Origin: Sphingomonadales bacterium
GTDB lineage: Bacteria > Bacteroidota > Bacteroidia > Flavobacteriales_D > Crocinitomicaceae
Length of the DNA stretch: 64,000 bases
Reading direction: 5' to 3'
Assembly: GCA_016872115.1 (NCBI GenBank)
Contig: VHBC01000009.1
Location: 20,189 to 84,188, forward strand
Shown: positions 63,269 through 64,000 of the stretch, piece by piece
Layout of the letters: every line of letters begins with the position of its first letter
Numbering within the stretch: position 1 is the first letter of the stretch
The notes under the pieces: model-generated
The model's database searches: none
The model's input: the letters and a program-made list of their open reading frames with translations, nothing else
Told to the model about the DNA's origin: nothing
Program-made: the position numbers and the translations under genes

Positions 63269-63827
63269 CTATCGCTTTTCTTTTTGGCTTCCGCTTTTTG
63301 CTGGTTTACTCATTCTGATTCCAGTTTTTATTGCCCTAGACCTTATCAATTTGGCAAAATGCAGTGGTATCATTGTTCTCATTTTGCTTTTAGTTGCCTT
63401 ACGTAAATGGTTTACACTTGCGCGCATCAACAATAATCGGGTAGAACGCATTGTGTTAACTACTAACGACTTATATATGCTCAAGCAATTGCTTCCTGCC
63501 TACAATAAGTTGTCTAATGCAGATCAACGAATTTTAGCCGATCAACTTGGCTTGTTTTTGGCCGAAGTTCAGTTCAAAGGTAACTGGTCTCCAAGTTCTA
63601 TTTTTAGCGTGGGCATTCTCTCTGTCTTAGCCTCTTGGCAAGAGGGTTATCAAAACAAACAGCATTGGGTTTTTTGCACAGCTGACACAGCAGCATTTTA
63701 TATAGAAAAGCAACCATTTCAGCTCTTTGATTTACCAAGTGCACCAATCAATGCAGTAGATCTATCTACACTTCTCAAACACGATGCAGTCTTGCATTTT
63801 AAAAACGAAGTTTTAGCTGTCGTTTAA
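63246..63827 (+). CDS. Membrane protein with MtfA-like segment (no peptidase motif)
   Basis: A 193-residue protein that overlaps the preceding gene by 23 bases. Two hydrophobic helices (FWLPLFAGLLILIPVFIALDLI, CSGIIVLILLLVALRKWF) are followed by a soluble segment (QLLPAYNKLSNADQRILADQLGLFLAEVQFKGN) resembling the start of MtfA-type zinc peptidases. The HExxH of that family is absent, and length is short, so it may be a diverged or truncated homologue. Confidence in the family link is low. Confidence 0.6.
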   Translation: MTNGLQNNYRFSFWLPLFAGLLILIPVFIALDLINLAKCSGIIVLILLLVALRKWFTLARINNNRVERIVLTTNDLYMLKQLLPAYNKLSNADQRILADQLGLFLAEVQFKGNWSPSSIFSVGILSVLASWQEGYQNKQHWVFCTADTAAFYIEKQPFQLFDLPSAPINAVDLSTLLKHDAVLHFKNEVLAVV

Positions 63828-63893
63828 AGAATGCTTAAAATCAATTAGTTAGATTTTTAAGCTAAAAAAAATGAAATTTCTTTCAAAAAATCA

Positions 63894-63923
63894 TTGCTAA
63901 ACCAAAAAGAGTACATATCTTTG
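63894..63923 (+). promoter_or_regulatory. Full Bacteroidota promoter for the gene at 63981
   Basis: TTG (63894-63896), 19-base spacer and TATCTTTG (63916-63923) make the best consensus promoter in the window. Transcription should start near 63927, leaving a leader of about 55 bases. Confidence 0.75.
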
Positions 63924-63980
63924 CACCCCGCAATTAATACAACGGTTGAATACAATTGTGGGTTTTTAAAATCCAAGAAG

Positions 63981-64000
63981 ATGAGTAGGGATTGGAGTTC
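63981..64000 (+). CDS. Start of an unidentified gene (cut by window edge)
   Basis: After the strong promoter, ATG at 63981 reads MSRDWS before the window ends. Too short to identify. AAGAAG directly before it is a weak purine-rich ribosome-binding candidate. Confidence 0.4.

Noticed and set aside
63848..63875. Terminator-like inverted repeat GCTTAAAATC / GATTTTTAAGC after 63827
   Set aside because: It is followed by A bases, not T, and the stem is AT-only with a bulge; I do not call it a terminator.
1..64000. CRISPR array, insertion sequence, prophage or integrated plasmid
   Set aside because: No regular direct repeats with spacers, no transposase or integrase genes and no flanking inverted repeats were seen; the gene content is housekeeping and chromosomal.

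Overview
This window looks like a chromosomal segment of a Bacteroidota bacterium, most likely order Flavobacteriales (a Cryomorphaceae/Crocinitomicaceae/Schleiferiaceae-type organism; family not resolvable here). The signs are: type IX secretion sorting tails and SprB repeats on secreted proteins, the promoter element TAnnTTTG ahead of many genes, few Shine-Dalgarno sequences, a 14-gene nuo operon with a short NuoG, a class 2 PyrD, MenB (menaquinone), LpxB (Gram-negative lipid A) and an ABC-F/ferredoxin/T9SS gene mix typical of the group. No insertion sequence, prophage, CRISPR array or rRNA operon is visible; gene density is high and the content is mainly housekeeping.

Layout. 1-4031: start of an aldehyde dehydrogenase (cut by the window edge), a VF530-type small DNA-binding protein with a DUF2721 membrane protein, then a VWA protein and a MoxR-type AAA+ ATPase. 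4032-4526: non-coding stretch holding tRNA-Arg(UCG) and a bidirectional terminator. 4527-9752: a T9SS-secreted SprB-repeat protein, a decayed secreted-protein gene with an in-frame stop, and a small outer-membrane barrel. 9808-13080: a minus-strand operon of epimerase, CPBP-like membrane protein, short-chain dehydrogenase and a membrane protein. 13112-25649: the complete respiratory complex I operon nuoA to nuoN on the minus strand. 25782-30478: outer-membrane protein, M1 metallopeptidase with sorting tail, bPH-type membrane protein and GlyA. 30513-34683: NlpC/P60 peptidase divergent from a surE-membrane protein-lpxB-SpoIID operon. 34693-39428: FtsB/DivIC-like protein with a secreted protein, then methylmalonyl-CoA mutase (mutA, mutB). 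39518-42195: two envelope proteins in an operon. 42294-46033: sigma factor with a 55-residue membrane micro-protein, then pyrD, an HMG-CoA-lyase-like gene and two small envelope proteins. 46030-50928: a menB-pepD-ribBA-lolD-TIGR02757 operon. 51201-63827: orphan LuxR-type response regulator, GH20 hexosaminidase, cystathionine beta-synthase, BtuF-like protein, MerR regulator, NlpC/P60 peptidase, YhhQ, MFS transporter, MsrB-MsrA fusion, ferredoxin operon, ABC-F ATPase and two small genes. The window ends in the promoter and first codons of another gene.

How it fits together. Complex I passes electrons from NADH to quinone; MenB makes the menaquinone head group and PyrD feeds the same quinone pool. 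LpxB, LolD-like ATPase, SpoIID, NlpC/P60 proteins, FtsB-like protein and the many barrels and lipoproteins serve the envelope. MutA/MutB and the HMG-CoA-lyase-like protein point to propionyl-CoA and branched-chain acyl-CoA metabolism. The most striking non-gene signal is that the TAnnTTTG promoter element lies only 3-5 bases in front of the start codon of nine genes, which predicts leaderless transcripts. I found no convincing new multi-gene system; the best candidates for follow-up are the leaderless promoters, the sigma factor plus micro-protein, the ligand-poor Rieske-like lipoprotein next to ferredoxin, and the decayed secreted-protein gene.
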